Below are positions 31,787-43,534 of a stretch of 64,000 nt of DNA, piece after piece. How positions within the stretch are numbered: position 1 is the stretch's first letter; every line of letters begins with the position of its first letter. This DNA comes from Sorghum bicolor. Taxonomy: Eukaryota > Streptophyta > Magnoliopsida > Poales > Poaceae. A program made the translations under genes and the position numbers. Where the stretch lies: contig NC_012878.2 in NCBI RefSeq assembly GCF_000003195.3, positions 43,819,047-43,883,046 on the forward strand. The letters are read 5' to 3'. The notes below the pieces were generated by a model. It saw only the letters and a list, made by a program, of their open reading frames with translations. It ran no database searches and was not told the DNA's origin.

Positions 31787-32725
31787 GTGAGAGGCACTCA
31801 ATTGGCCGATGCAATGATGAACATGGATATTGGTGATTTAAGGCCTATAGAGGTGATTAATGTTGAAGATGACAAAGAACAAGTGCTTCCTACCTCTAAT
31901 GTGCAAGCCAATGGTTCTCATGATCAGAATCAAGCTAGTACAAGTGGTACTCAAGTGCAAGATCAACAAGCTAGTACATCATCTCATGATCAACCAAGTG
32001 CAAGCAATCAAGTGCAAATACTCCAACCAACAAATATTGCAAGAGATCATCCATTGGATTATATCATAGGTGATATTCAAAGAGGAGTGCAAACTAGATC
32101 AAGACTAGCATCATTTTGTGAGCATTTCTCCTTTGTGTCTCACATTGAGCCAAAGAAGATTGATGAAGCATTGAGATATGTTGATTGGGTTAATGCTATG
32201 CATGAAGAGCTTAACAATTTCAAGAGAAATCAAGTATGGGAATTAGTTGAGAGGCCTAGTGATCATAATGTCATTGGTACAAGATGGGTCTTTCGCAACA
32301 AGCAAGATCAAGATGGGATAGTTGTAAGGAACAAAGCAAGATTGGTAGCACAAGGATATACTCAAGTTGAAGGTCTTGACTTTGGTGAAACATATGCCCC
32401 GGTTGCAAGATTGGAAGCAAATAGGATCTTGTTGGCCTATGCTTGTGCTCATAACATCAAGCTATACCAAATGGATGTCAAAAGTGCATTTCTCAATGGC
32501 TATATCAATGAAGAAGTCTATGTTGAGCAACCTCCCAGATTTGAAGATGACAAGAAATCCAACCATGTTTACAAGCTAAGAAAGGCATTATATGGCTTGA
32601 AGCAAGCACCTAGAGCATGGTATGAGAGATTTCTTACGCTCTAAAGGTTTCAAGATGGGCAAGGTTGACACCACTCTCTTCACCAAGAAGATTGGCAAAG
32701 ACTTGTTTGTGTTGCAAGTAACATG
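31787..32725 (+). pseudogene. SIRE-2 reverse transcriptase, truncated before catalytic box
   Basis: A Gln/Ser-rich linker (31860-32060) is followed by the RT N-terminus ([109 protein letters not shown]). A small deletion shifts the frame near 32630; the next frame reads KGFKMGKVDTTLFTKKIGKDLFVLQ, where the copy jumps at about 32725 to 3' untranslated sequence. The YVDD box and all of RNase H are missing. Confidence 0.9.
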
Positions 32726-33337
32726 ACAAAAGAAGGGGATCAATTAAAATTTGAAGCACACAAGTAGGGGGAGCAAGCTCATAAACTTGTATGTTGCATT
32801 TGAATGTGCATCGCATATGGTTGCTTGCATTTGCATTAGCTTTAGAAGCTTTCTCTCCAATACCTTGCTTGTGTGGTGTATGCTAGTTGTAAGTTTGATT
32901 GATGAAATGAAGAACTAGCATGCATAGGTAGTGTAACTAGATTTTTAGTTGTTTCACAAGTGATACTAGAACCTAGTTTATAATGTTGATCTCACGGGTG
33001 TTCTAGTTTTGTGAATGTCTAGTTACTAATGGTGCTAAGGATGGGATACATTGGCAACTCCGATTGGTATCACGCTTCAAAGGTCCATTCTTTACACCTT
33101 AGCATCATTTGGTAGAAATTGACTCCTATGTTTCCTATTCAAGCATATGTGCAAGCTTTCAAATCCAAACTCTTAGCACATATGTAGGGGGAGCAATTGC
33201 TACCAATTTGGGTTTATGAAACTTGTCCATAACCTTTGCACATGGTAAAATTCTTGGGCAAGCAACATGAATCCAAGAAAATTTTATTGAAAATCTTTGT
33301 AAAAAGGGTTGTCATCAATTACCAAAAAGGGGGAGAT
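32726..33337 (+). other. SIRE-2 3' untranslated region and polypurine tracts
   Basis: Contains AGTAGGGGGAGCAAGC near 32765, ATGTAGGGGGAGCAATTGC near 33181 and the terminal tract AAAAAGGGGGAGAT (33324-33337) next to the 3' LTR. No ORF. Confidence 0.75.
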
Positions 33338-34834
33338 TGAAAGCCCTAGTTTGGTTTTGGATAATTGATGAAACCCTAGTACTAACCTCTATACTACGTG
33401 TGTGTAGACTTAATGAGGTTGGTACATGCCAAGTGATGGAGCAAGTGATGATCATGGTGATGATGATGATGACCACAAGGTGATCAAGTGCTCAACTTGA
33501 AAAAGAAGAAAGAGAAAAACAAAACCCTATGGAGATCAAGGCAAAGGTATTGCTTAGGGTTTTGGTTTTGGTGATCAAGACACCATAGAGGGTGTGATCA
33601 CATTTAGGATCGATAGCCGTACTATAAAGAGGAGAATTCTTTGGCTAAGCGGTTATCAAGTGCCACTAGGTGTCATTGTTCATGTGCATGCATTTAGAAC
33701 CTAGTGAGCTAACTTAACTCCTTTGAAGAAAATGATTGTGAAAATGCTAACACACATGCACATGTTGGTTTACACATTGTGGTGTTGGCATACTTTGAGA
33801 AGGAGGTGGAGTTTGAAGGGTAGAGAGAGGATGGGTTTACACATCGCAAGCTCGGCGGGATTTGACGCTTTTTGAGAAAATGAAGTGCATATTTTCTATT
33901 GCGTCGGTGGGAAATTTGGAGAAGTCGTGGGAGTGTTTGTTGCTGAGGAACACTCACCGGACGCTGGCTTCTGGAGCACCGGACGCTGAGTCTGAGCGTC
34001 CGGTGCATACAGTGCCTGGCCCAGCTAGTGTAAGGCACCGGACGCAAGGCACCGGACGCAGTTTAGAGCGTCTGGTAGTGTGAGATTGGGAGTGATTCTA
34101 AGTGCATTTGCTTGAGTGATTGCATCTAGTGGCACTTGGGGATCGTTCTAGCTGCGGTTTTCTTGTTACTCTTTTTGGTTGCGGCCACCTAGATGGCTTG
34201 GAGCAGTGGAGGAGCATTGGCATGAGTTGGAGATTGTTCGTGGCCATCTCCCGATGATTGTGAGAGGTTTGTGCCTACCTTGGCGGAGAGCCAAAGGCAA
34301 CTTTAGTGGATTGCCCGTGTCATTGAGCTACCTCACTTGTGGGTAGGTTCTTGTGGTGTCCTAGTGAGGACGAGGTTCGTGCTACACCTCTTAGCCACCG
34401 AACCACCAAGTGTTGGTCGACACAACGGGGACGTAGCGTGCCGGCAAGCACGTGAACCTCGAGAGAAAATTGTGTGTCTCCATTGTGATCGTTCATTGGA
34501 TTTCTCCCGGTGATTGGACTTTATTTTATTGATTGGTTCATCCCCTTTACACGGAGGTATAAAGATCAAACCATCTCTCTTACATTCCCGCAAACTAGAG
34601 TAGCTTACTTACTTGTGTAGAAACTTTAGGTAGCTTTCTAGTGTAAGTAGTGACATAGCTTTGTGTGCTTAGTGATTATATCAACTAGAATTATTGGAAA
34701 GGTGTCTTGCAAACACCCCTTTAGAGCTAGAGCAAAAAGCTTCGCTTTGTTATTTACTAACAACTTGCTCTAGTGAGTTTGTAGAATTTTTAAATAGGCT
34801 ATTCACCCCCCTCTTGCCATATTAGGACCTTTCA
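33338..34834 (+). repeat. SIRE-2 3' LTR
   Basis: 1497 bp, nearly identical to the 5' LTR, but about 460 bp corresponding to roughly 27095-27560 are missing at about 34075-34082, and a short GGCTTCTGGAGCACCGGACGCT insertion-like segment is present near 33966. Confidence 0.93.
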
Positions 34835-35349
34835 TCGGCCCATGTCTATATGCACGTGAACCCATAGGGTCGCACACTTAAGGGGCTGGAAACCTAATTC
34901 GGCTTGGACCCGAATTAGACAAGGCTTAGGGTTTCTAATTGGGCCCCCGTCTCAGGGCTAATTGGAGGATGCCTATATAAGAGAGGGAGGGGGTGCGGCC
35001 AGGGTTAATCCCACGCCATTAGGCAGCCACCGCTGCTCACCCACGCTTGTGCCTTTTGCTCCTCGTGGACCTAGCAGTCCGGAGGCGCAATGCTTCTTCC
35101 CTACACGTGTGGGATACCTCGGAGGTGCTGCATCTAGAGCACAAGGACGAACCGCGGGAGAGGGATTGGTGTGGTGGATGACCAAGCAACTACACGACAC
35201 TGCTACTACGCGCACAACTACACCGAGTCGCTTCCGCTGCATCTGCGCGTCTAGTGGTAATCCCATGATCTATAACTTGCAGTTGATCCTTGTTTATGAG
35301 GTTGAAATTTTTGTTTCCTAGCTAGCGTAGCATCCTCATAATCCATCAG

Positions 35350-35362
35350 TGGTATCAGAGCC
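35350..35362 (+). promoter_or_regulatory. Angela-C primer-binding site
   Basis: TGGTATCAGAGCC, the complement of the initiator Met tRNA 3' end, right after the rejoined 5' LTR. Confidence 0.9.
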
Positions 35363-36716
35363 ATTACTGCATTGCTATAGATTCGATTGGGTACATATAG
35401 AGATATGTGCGGTTTTAGATGAGTCTCATGATCTTGGTTCATGGTTTTGCTGTGCTGGTATTGTAACGATCTACTCGTACCAGTCGGAATTCCGCCATTC
35501 GAGTTAAGAGATACATGTAAACCCATTTATGGTGAGATAGAGATCAATCAGATCGATCTAATTGAACCCTAGGTCAAGTGTCGGGCGCATGTGATGCGCG
35601 GCGGTAGTAGATGGGATCTACTGCCGGGCGGCGAATTGCCAGGCAAAGTGTTGTTCGGTAAAACAGCCGTAACTTTTGATCCGTAACTCGGATTGAGACG
35701 ATCTCTAAACGAAAACCATAGAGAAAAAAATTTTACATCTGATTTTACATTGTGAAACTATGTTTGGCAAAATTAGAATTGCGAAAAAAGGTCGGGGAAA
35801 TAGAGTTTTTGGCCATGCAAGTTTAGATGTCCGAATCGGTTAACTCTGTTTTGCAGGGATTCATGACTGGTATAGCCCTTATGTGTATATGATGCATTTA
35901 AGTAATAAATTCATGGCATTCAAGTCATGATAATGACAATATGGCTGGTGCCACATAAATATTGTCCACCTGATGTAAAGGCCTGCGTGCCAATCTATGA
36001 TGATCCTACCCGCGACTATGTAATTTTAATTCACTGCCTTGCGTTAGTGATAGCTAGTCTAGGTGGAATCATTACTGGAGGATGGCGTACATGGATCATG
36101 GAGATGGAGATCACCATGATGAACAGATAGATGGATATGGAGATCCCCAAACTGATAATGGGCTAATACCAAGTCATATCTGTGTTAAATGCCATTCTTA
36201 TACTTTCATATGCGATGATGTTTTTGTCTACATGCGCGTGGTAGTGAAGTAGAACGATCCCTCAGCAATGTTTAAGCTACATGCTTCCCCAAACCTTGCA
36301 CTGTCATGTGTCTTGTACAATCGGTGGTAGGTCTATGAAATTAGGGTGCCACTAGTTTTTCTTGACTAGGCTAGTTCGTATCGGATACTTACTGCAGAAG
36401 GGTTGGTTTCTTGAACAAGGTCATCCTAATGGTTAGGGACCTTGGAGCATAAGTAGTTGGGTAACACAAGCATAGAGATGCCATCCCAACAACAAGAGTC
36501 ATATGTGATATGATTAGCAAGGAGTTGCTTACCGATCTACCATGTCTACTAGCGGTGATGCTAAAGCTCACTAGTATACTTGTTAGTTGTGGGTCTTGAA
36601 TCACTAAGTATCAATTGAGGGATATTGATTTTAGTGGGAGTAGATTTTATTTAATATTATTTACTCTGTCTTGGATACGTTGTCTTATTATTTTTCATTA
36701 CATTTGTTGTAGATTA
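35363..36716 (+). other. Angela-C long untranslated leader
   Basis: About 1.35 kb between primer site and gag without a supported ORF. Long leaders are usual in the BARE/Angela lineage. Confidence 0.65.
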
Positions 36717-37481
36717 ATGGCGCCCACCAATCAAACATTTACTTTGCGCTCAATTTTTGAGAAAGATAAGTTGAATGGAACAAACTATGCAGATTGGATC
36801 CGCAACCTGAGAATTGTTCTCAGGGCTGAGAAAAAGGAAGAGATTCTGGACACCCCATTACCAGAAGCACCTGAGGATAATGCATCTACTGCAGAGAAGA
36901 ACGCTTACAAGAAAGCATGTGATGCTGATCTTGAAGTGAGTTGCCTCATGCTTGCTTGTATGGAACCTGAGCTGCAGATGCAGTTCGAAAATAATCATGC
37001 AGCGTATGATATTAGCATAGCGCTTAATGATATGTTCCATGCTGAGGCTAGAACTAAAAGGTTCCAAGTCTGAAAAGCTTTTGTTCATTGCAAGCAAGCA
37101 GAGGGCGCAGCAGTTGACCCACATGTAATTAAGATGGTTGGTTACACTCAGAGGTTGGATTAGCTAGGCTTCCCAATTGGCCAAGAGTTGGCTACTGATT
37201 TCATTCTCTCATCTCTTTCGCCCAGTTATGGAAACTTCATCTCGAACTACCATATGCATGGGGCGGAGAAGGGCTTGAATGAGTTGTGTGGAATGTTGAA
37301 AACAGCAGAGGCTGACATCAAGAAGAGTGCAGGCAGTAGCCAAGTGTTGGCTGTCCAAAACAAGCCTAACTTTAAGAGAAAGAAGGGCAACGCTTGGAAG
37401 AAGAAAAAGGGCAAGGCTAAGGATGAGATCCATAAGCCAAACCCACCTGCACCTAAGGCTGGCCCAGATGCTGATGCTTAG
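36717..37481 (+). pseudogene. Angela-C gag (broken)
   Basis: ATG at 36717 (protein begins APTNQTFTLRSIFEKDKLNG). The gag domain includes NYADWIRNLRIVLRAEKKE and EVSCLMLACMEPELQ. In-frame TGA at 37071-37073 and another stop near 37163 interrupt it; the rest (ATDFILSSLSPSYGNFISNY, LNELCGMLKTAE) continues in the same frame to a stop at 37479-37481 within the basic tail. A zinc-knuckle relic (CFHYKGKGH) follows immediately. Confidence 0.88.
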
Positions 37482-38165
37482 TGCTTTCACTATAAGGGGA
37501 AAGGTCACTAGAAGAGAAACTGCAAGTTGTACTTGGCGTCCTTGAAGAAGGATGGCGGTGGTAAAGGTACTTCCGCTGCTCATAAATTTGTTGTTTATGT
37601 TATAGATATTTTCCTCGCTAACTCTTATACTAATTCTTGGGTATTTGATACCGGATTGGTTGCTCATATTTGCAATATGATGTAGGGAATGATAAGATGT
37701 AGAAGCGTTGAAAAGGGAGAAGTTGATTTCTGCGTGGGCAATAATGCAAGAGTTGCTGCGTTGAACGTCGGGACAATGCAACTTCATCTACCATTAGGAT
37801 TTATTTTGGAATTGAATAACTGTTATTTTGTTCCTAGTTTAAGTCAAAACATTGTGTCTCCTTCATGTTTGATGAAGGATGGTTATTCATTTGTGAGCAA
37901 AGACAATGGTTGTGTGATCTCTAAGAGTGACATATTTGTGGCTTATGCATCCATTGTGAATGGGTTATTTATTTTAAATCTTGATGATACACCTATCTGT
38001 AATTTTAGTGCTAAAAGGCCTCGACTTAATGAGTTAAGTCCTACTTATTTGTGGCATTGTCGTTTGGGTCATATAAGTGAGAATCGCATGAAGAGGCTCC
38101 ATGATGATGGGCTTTTAACTTTGTTTGCTTTTGAATATACGAGACATGTGAGTCTTGCTTACTAG
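37482..38165 (+). pseudogene. Angela-C protease and pre-integrase (broken)
   Basis: The protease region is visible as WVFDTGLVAHICN near 37640-37680 (Asp retained). After a TAG at about 37683 the open part 37689-38165 reads LELNNCYFVPSLSQNIVS and SPTYLWHCRLGHISENRMKRLHDDGLL (pre-integrase). Stops near 37509 and 37683. Confidence 0.85.
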
Positions 38166-38170
38166 GAAAG

Positions 38171-39037
38171 ATGACCAAGGCACCTTTCATAGGTTTTCCT
38201 GAGAGAGCGTCTGACTTATTGGAACTTGTACATACTGATGTATGTGGACCAATGAGCATGACAGCTAGAGACGGATTCCAATACTTCATAACTTTCAGTG
38301 ATGATTTTAGTAGATATGGATATGTCTACTTAATGAAACATAAGTCTGAAACATTTGAAAAGTTCAAAGAATTTCAGAATGATGTAGAGAATCAATGTGG
38401 CAAGAAAATTAAGGCTTTGCGATCTGATCGGGGAGGCGAATACTTGAGTCACGAATTTAGCAATCATCTAAAGAGTTGTGGAATCGTTCCACAACTTACG
38501 CCACCTGGAATGCCTCAGAGGAACAGTGTGTCCGAGCAACGTAATCGAACTTTGTTGGACATGGTTCGATCTATGATGAGCCAGTCAGACCTACCTTTAT
38601 CATTTTGGGGATACGCTCTACAAACAGCCGCTTTCACTTTAAACAGGGTACCGTCTAAGTCTGTAGTTAAGACACCATATGAGATGTGGACTAGTAAGTG
38701 TCCCAGTTTGACTTTTCTGAAAATTTGGGGTTGTGAAGTTTATGTAAAATGACTTATATCAGATAAACTAACACCCAAATTAGACAAGTGCTTTTTCATG
38801 GGATACCCAAAGAAAATTTTAGGGTATTATGTCTATAACCGGACAGAGGGCAAAGTGTTTGTTCCTCAAAATGGTGTTTTCTTAGAGAAAGAGTTTCTCA
38901 AAAGGGAGAAAAATGGACAGAAGGTTTATCTTGAAGAAGTTCAAGATGAATCAGTTGGGAATGACTCTACGAGCAATGCTAATGTAGCAAAACAAGTTGA
39001 GACGCCCGTGGTAGTACACCACAACCACGAAGATTAG
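38171..39037 (+). pseudogene. Angela-C integrase (broken)
   Basis: In a different frame from the pre-integrase. It shows MTKAPFIGFPERASDLLELVHTDVCGP (first Asp), LRSDRGGEYLSHEF (second Asp), then GMPQRNSVSEQRNRTLLDMVRSMM, where the catalytic Glu is present in SEQRNRT. Stop near 38750, then continuation 38798-39037 (GYYVYNRTEGKVFVPQNGVFLEKEF). Confidence 0.88.
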
Positions 39038-39051
39038 CAAGACTTCACGAA

Positions 39052-40128
39052 TTGCGGGGGAAATTGTTATTGTTAGACGATGACGAACCTGCAAATTATG
39101 TAGAAGCAATGATGGACCTAGATTATGAGAAATGGCAAAGTGCCATGAGATCCGAGATAGATTCCATGGGAGACAATCAAGTTTGGAACTTGGTTGATCT
39201 GCTTGATGGGGTTAGACCCATAGAGTGCAAATGGATCTATAAAAAGAAAAAGGATATGGATGGAAATGTTCATGTCTATAAAGCTTGACTTCTCGCAAAG
39301 GGTTTTAGGCAAGTTCAAGGAATTGACTATGACGAGACTTTCTCGCCAGTAGCGATGCTTAAATCTATCCGGATCATACTAGCAATTGCTGCATATTTTG
39401 ATTATGAGATATGGCAGATGTATGTTAAAACAGCCTTTCTAAATGGAAATTTGGAAGAGGACGTGTATATGATACAGCCCGAAGGTTTTGTTAATCCTAA
39501 TAATGCTGGAAAAATATGCAAGCTTAAGAAATCTATTTATGGATTAAAGCAAGCATCTCGGAGTTGGAATATTCGTTTTGATGAAGTGGTCAAAGGTTTT
39601 GGTTTTCGTCAGAATGAAGAAGAACCTTGTGTTTACAAGAAGGAAAGTGGGAGCGCTGTTGTATTTCTAATCTTATATGTGGATGACCTATTATTGATTG
39701 GGAATGACATTCCAATGTTTCAATCAGTAAAGACTTCACTGAATAATAGTTTTTCTATGAAGGATTTAGGAGAAGCAGCATACATTTTGGGCATTAAGAT
39801 CTATAGAGATAGGTCCAAAAGGCTAATAGGATTAAGCCAAGATACATATATAGACAAGGTGTTGAAACGGTTCAACATGGAACAATCTAAAAGAGGGTTC
39901 TTGCCTATGTCACATGGTATGCGTTTTAGCGATAAGCAGTGTCCTTCATCAGATGAAGAGCGCATACGCATGAGTAAGGTTCCATACGCTTCAGTAATTG
40001 GTTCCATCATGTATGCCATGATATGTACTCGCCCAGATGTCTCATATGCTCTAAGTGTTGCGAGCAGGTGCCAGAATAATCAGGTGAAAGTCACTGGACA
40101 CTTGTTAAAACCATTCTTAAGTACTTGA
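39052..40128 (+). pseudogene. Angela-C reverse transcriptase (broken)
   Basis: Two pieces in one frame (39052-39288 and 39355-40128) separated by a TGA near 39286. It shows WQSAMRSEIDSMGDNQVW, MYVKTAFLNGNLEEDVYMIQPEGF, LKKSIYGLKQASRSW and the catalytic box LILYVDDLLLIGND, then DLGEAAYILGIKIYRDRS and ICTRPDVSYALSVASRCQ. YVDD is intact. The frame changes after 40110. Confidence 0.9.
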
Positions 40129-40658
40129 GAAGGACTAAAGATGTGTTCCTAATCTATGGAGGTGAGGAGGAGCTTGTTGTAAATGGTTACACCAATGCTA
40201 GCTTCCAAACTAACACAGATGATTCATAATCTCAATCAGGTTTTGTGTTCACGATAAATGGTGGTGCAGTAAGCTGGAAAAGTTCCAAGCAGGTGATAGT
40301 GACCAATTCTACAATAGAGGCCGAGTACATCGCAGCTTCTGAAACTTTGAAGGAAGGTGTTTGGATGAGGAGGTTCCTCATTGAGCTTGGTGTGTTTATG
40401 AATGCATTGAGCCCATTGAATCTACATTGTGACAATAATGGGGCGATTGCACAAGCTAAGGAGCCTAGGAATCAGCAGAAGAACAAACATGTGCTGCGGA
40501 AGTTTCACCTCATTCGAGAGTTCATTAGGCGAGGTGAAATTAAGATGTGCAAGATACATACGGATTTGAATATTGCAGATCCTTTGACAAAGGCTCTTCC
40601 ACAACCTAAGCATGAGGCACACTTGAGGTCTATGGGTACTAGATATCTTAGAGATTAA
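40129..40658 (+). pseudogene. Angela-C RNase H (broken)
   Basis: The open part 40245-40658 reads GGAVSWKSSKQVIVTNSTIEAEYIAASE (catalytic Glu), LHCDNNGAIAQAKEP (Asp) and KFHLIREFIRRGEIKM, DPLTKALPQPKHEAHLRSMG. The first part of the domain (40129-40244) contains stops. RNase H would degrade the RNA template. Confidence 0.88.
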
Positions 40659-40678
40659 CTCTAGTGCAAGTGGGAGAC

Positions 40679-41005
40679 TATTGGGAATATGCCCTAGAGG
40701 TAATCATAGAGATGATGATATTACGATTGTATCCATGACATATATTATGAGTTCAGTGAATATCCATTATAAACAAACTTGTATTGATTAACAATTATGT
40801 GAACTGTTTGTGAAACTCTTTTACTTGTATGGTTATTCTAAAGTTGTCCTGATCAGAGTTCGTGTGAGGATACACATGAACATTAGATTAGCATATGTAT
40901 TAGTTGATGACTTTGTTTCACATGTCATAGACATAGAGATGTCAAACTAATAATGTGGGCACATGTATGACATGGGGCTGGACTAACCCAACATTTGATG
41001 TTCTT
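40679..41005 (+). repeat. Angela-C 3' LTR, first 327 bp
   Basis: Matches 25852-26180 closely; starts TATTGGGAATATG (TG changed to TA). Cut by Athila-A after GATGTTCTT. The remainder lies beyond the window. Confidence 0.9.
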
Positions 41006-42861
41006 TGTTGACGGGAAATAAGACCAAGTTCTATATATTCAAAAGCCCATCAACAGTCCTCGATTGAAGGAAGATAAGCATCACATGAACATATTTGTCA
41101 CTAATAAAGTTCCACTTGTACTCTTAGCTTGTTCAATGTAGGGAAGAAGGAAATGAGCCCTGTGGGCCCCATAACCCAGGTCGACCGACTAGGGTTTGGG
41201 CCCACCAGGGGCTCCCCTCCATGGCATGAGCCAGGCATACTCCAAGGAGTCAATCCCAACCCTTGGATCCAAGTGTGCTTGCCCTCAATGGTTCAAACAC
41301 TTAGCACATGGATCCTTGGGCCTACATGGAAACAAGCAAGTGTGCAATTAGACTCAATTTTGGACAACACTTCACACGACAAGTGGGGACACCACCAAGA
41401 GGCCAGAGGTGGGCAAGGGGCTCCAAAGGTCGGTCGGCCGACCGACCAATGGGGTGATGCCACCTGGCCCAACCTCCCACCGACTTAAGGATATCCTAGA
41501 AGGTCAGTGGGACCCACTATCAGCCAAAGGGCAGGTCGGCCAACCGACATGTGGGCCCCGTTTGGAGTCAGTTCACTCCCACTGACCTTCCTCATGTGTG
41601 GCAATGCTCCAACCGTCCATCTAAGGCGGTTGGGAGGTCGGTGCATCCAAGGGTGGAGAAGGAAGGAGCACGTGGATCACTGATGTGGCACCCCCTCTCT
41701 CACCCCTATATAAGGAGGGGTCCTCCATCACATCTCTCACATCTGCCATCTATCATTTCATTTCCTTGGGAGATCAAGTGTAGTGTAGTCTAGTCTAGAG
41801 TGGGAGTTAGAGTCGAGTCGAGCGAAGCTCGGGTCTCTGAAGCTGTCTTCTGGAGAGTCTTGTATAGCTCTTGTACCTTTTCTCTTGTATTACATTCTTT
41901 ATATTAATATAGTCTTTCTTTACTTTACTAAGTATTTACTTCAAGTCTTTACTTTGAGTATTGCTTAGTGCATTACTATACTTGTAGTAGTGTTGTGTCT
42001 TAGTCTTATTAGTGTAGCTGCCTTAGTTAGATTAGTGTCTTCAACACCTTGTGTGTGTTCCACTACCATTAGGGGCTTTGGCTATTTACGTGATAGTTGA
42101 AGTTATAAGACTAGTGTAAGCGAGGTGCTTAGGCTAGCGCTTATTAGTGGATGCCACCGTATCAAACATGTTAGCGGGCGGCGGCGAAGCGTGAGAGTCC
42201 TCTGCTTCCCACTAGGTTCTATTCATGTCTGTTACGGTTTGTAGGCACCCATAAGACAAACGTCCGCTTGGATAGGAGTTTCATCCTCCTATTGCAGTCG
42301 ACTTCCCACCACACAGGATTGTTTGGATACTAGTCTAGTTGAGTCATTTACATTGATTATAATTAGAACATAGAAGTAGAGTTAGATACATGGGAGTCCT
42401 TACTCACTCGTTGTCCTCCCACCTAGCTAGCTCACTACCAGTTATCTTTACTTATCTTTATCTGACTTATCTATTATTCTATCTTGCTATTCTTACCCCC
42501 TATTAGCACTAGTGAACTTAGATTGAGTAGACATAGACCACGGATATCCATCCATATATTTATTAAGAGAGTCTTAGTCTGCTTCGTGTGAGCAAACTAT
42601 AAATTACGACACCACGGATACTCACCACGGCTGAAGTGCTACAGCGGTACCTGTGCGCTTGCAGAGTTACCCTTGGTATGTCTTGCGTCACCGCTAGAGT
42701 TCAGCGTTGCTTAGAATTTCTGGAGCCGTTGCTCAGGGTAGACTGACACCCTATCCTAGTAATAGCTCAGGCTTGCAATTAAGCAATGCTGGTTAGGCGC
42801 CACCATTTCTAGATACTTGTCACATCTTACTCTAGCCGGTGTGCGTTAAGCTTTGCCAACA
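41006..42861 (+). repeat. Athila-A 5' LTR
   Basis: 1856 bp, TGTTGACGGG to TTTGCCAACA. TATA box TATATAAG at 41707-41714 in the phrase CTCACCCCTATATAAGG. U3 contains palindromic motifs GGTCGGTCGGCCGACCGACC (41428-41447), CAGGTCGGCCAACCGACA (41532) and CAGGTCGACCGAC (41178). Confidence 0.85.
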
Positions 42862-42869
42862 AGCATTTC

Positions 42870-42887
42870 TGGCGCCGTTGCCGGGGA
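42870..42887 (+). promoter_or_regulatory. Athila-A primer-binding site (Asp tRNA type)
   Basis: TGGCGCCGTTGCCGGGGA, 8 bp after the LTR; same site as in NA-1. Confidence 0.93.
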
Positions 42888-43013
42888 AGTGTCGTACTAG
42901 GAATCTCTAATAAATTGGAATCCGTGGTCTACTCTAAAATCTAAGTATCCATTAGTGTTAGGGGCTTACCCTTCACTTGTCTTGTTTCTCGTTATCGTGA
43001 ATCTAGACAATGC

Positions 43014-43534
43014 ATGAGTGGTTTTCAATTGCCGTCAAACTTCGTTGAAGATCCTGAGCAATTGTTGAGGAGAACTAGACGCCGTCAGGTTTCTCCTCAA
43101 AGGTTCATCTCAGAGACCGAACCGCTTGTGGAAGGAAGTCCCGCACCAGTTGTTGAGGCAGTCATGGCCCAAAAGACCATCACTGAGTTCTCGTCACCGT
43201 CAGCTGACTTTGTCGCTACGGGGTCGAACCTGAACTTGGGCGATGCGACCTTTGAGCTCAAGCCTGCACTGATCAACATGGTGCAAGCCAATCCATTCTG
43301 TGAGAAGCCACATGAGGATGCCAATGACCACCTTCAACACTTTTTGGAGGTGTGCAACACTTTCACCATCAAGAACGTCACGGCGGATGCCATTCGCCTT
43401 CGCCTTTTTCCATTTTCACTCTTGGGGAAGGCGAAGCAGTGGTTCTACGCCAACAAGAGCGTGGGAAGATTTCGAGCTTCCAGCAAGTGTCTGACGAGAT
43501 GATTCCTGAAGCATGAGAACGTCTCAATGAGTAC
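43014..43534 (+). pseudogene. Athila-A gag, first part
   Basis: ATG at 43014. Reads SGFQLPSNFVEDPEQLLRR, FELKPALINMVQANPFCEK, DANDHLQHFLEVCNTFTIK and DAIRLRLFPFSLLGKAKQWFY, the start of the Athila/gypsy gag capsid domain. The frame changes after KQWFYANK and the reading stops at 43502. Tat-2 is inserted at 43534; the domain resumes at 55942. Confidence 0.9.

Larger units (their letters stand above)
26374..34834 (+). mobile_element. SIRE-2: SIRE-lineage Ty1/copia element
   Basis: LTRs 26374-28308 and 33338-34834, target duplication TCGGC (26369-26373 and 34835-34839), primer site at 28311 and purine tract at 33324-33337. The very long gag with a coiled coil and the ends TGAAAG...CTTTCA place it in the SIRE lineage (Opie/Ji type). 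Pol is broken, and the segment from the RT catalytic box through RNase H is deleted, so this copy cannot transpose on its own. Confidence 0.93.
25852..35348 (+). repeat. Angela-C 5' LTR, split by SIRE-2
   Basis: Parts 25852-26373 and 34840-35348, about 1.03 kb when rejoined. A TATA-like CTATATAAGAG is at 34973-34983. Confidence 0.85.
25852..41005 (+). mobile_element. Angela-C: Angela/BARE-type Ty1/copia element, host of SIRE-2 and Athila-A
   Basis: Plus-strand order: 5' LTR (25852-35348, split by SIRE-2), primer site 35350, long leader, gag, protease, integrase, RT, RNase H, purine tract 40667-40678 and 3' LTR from 40679, itself split by Athila-A at 41005. The LTR start TGTTGGGAATATGCCCTAGAGG is close to the BARE/Angela LTR start, and the 1.37-kb leader before gag also fits that lineage. 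It sits in Copia-E; CTCAT (25847-25851) is the left target site, and the right end is outside the window. Confidence 0.9.
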
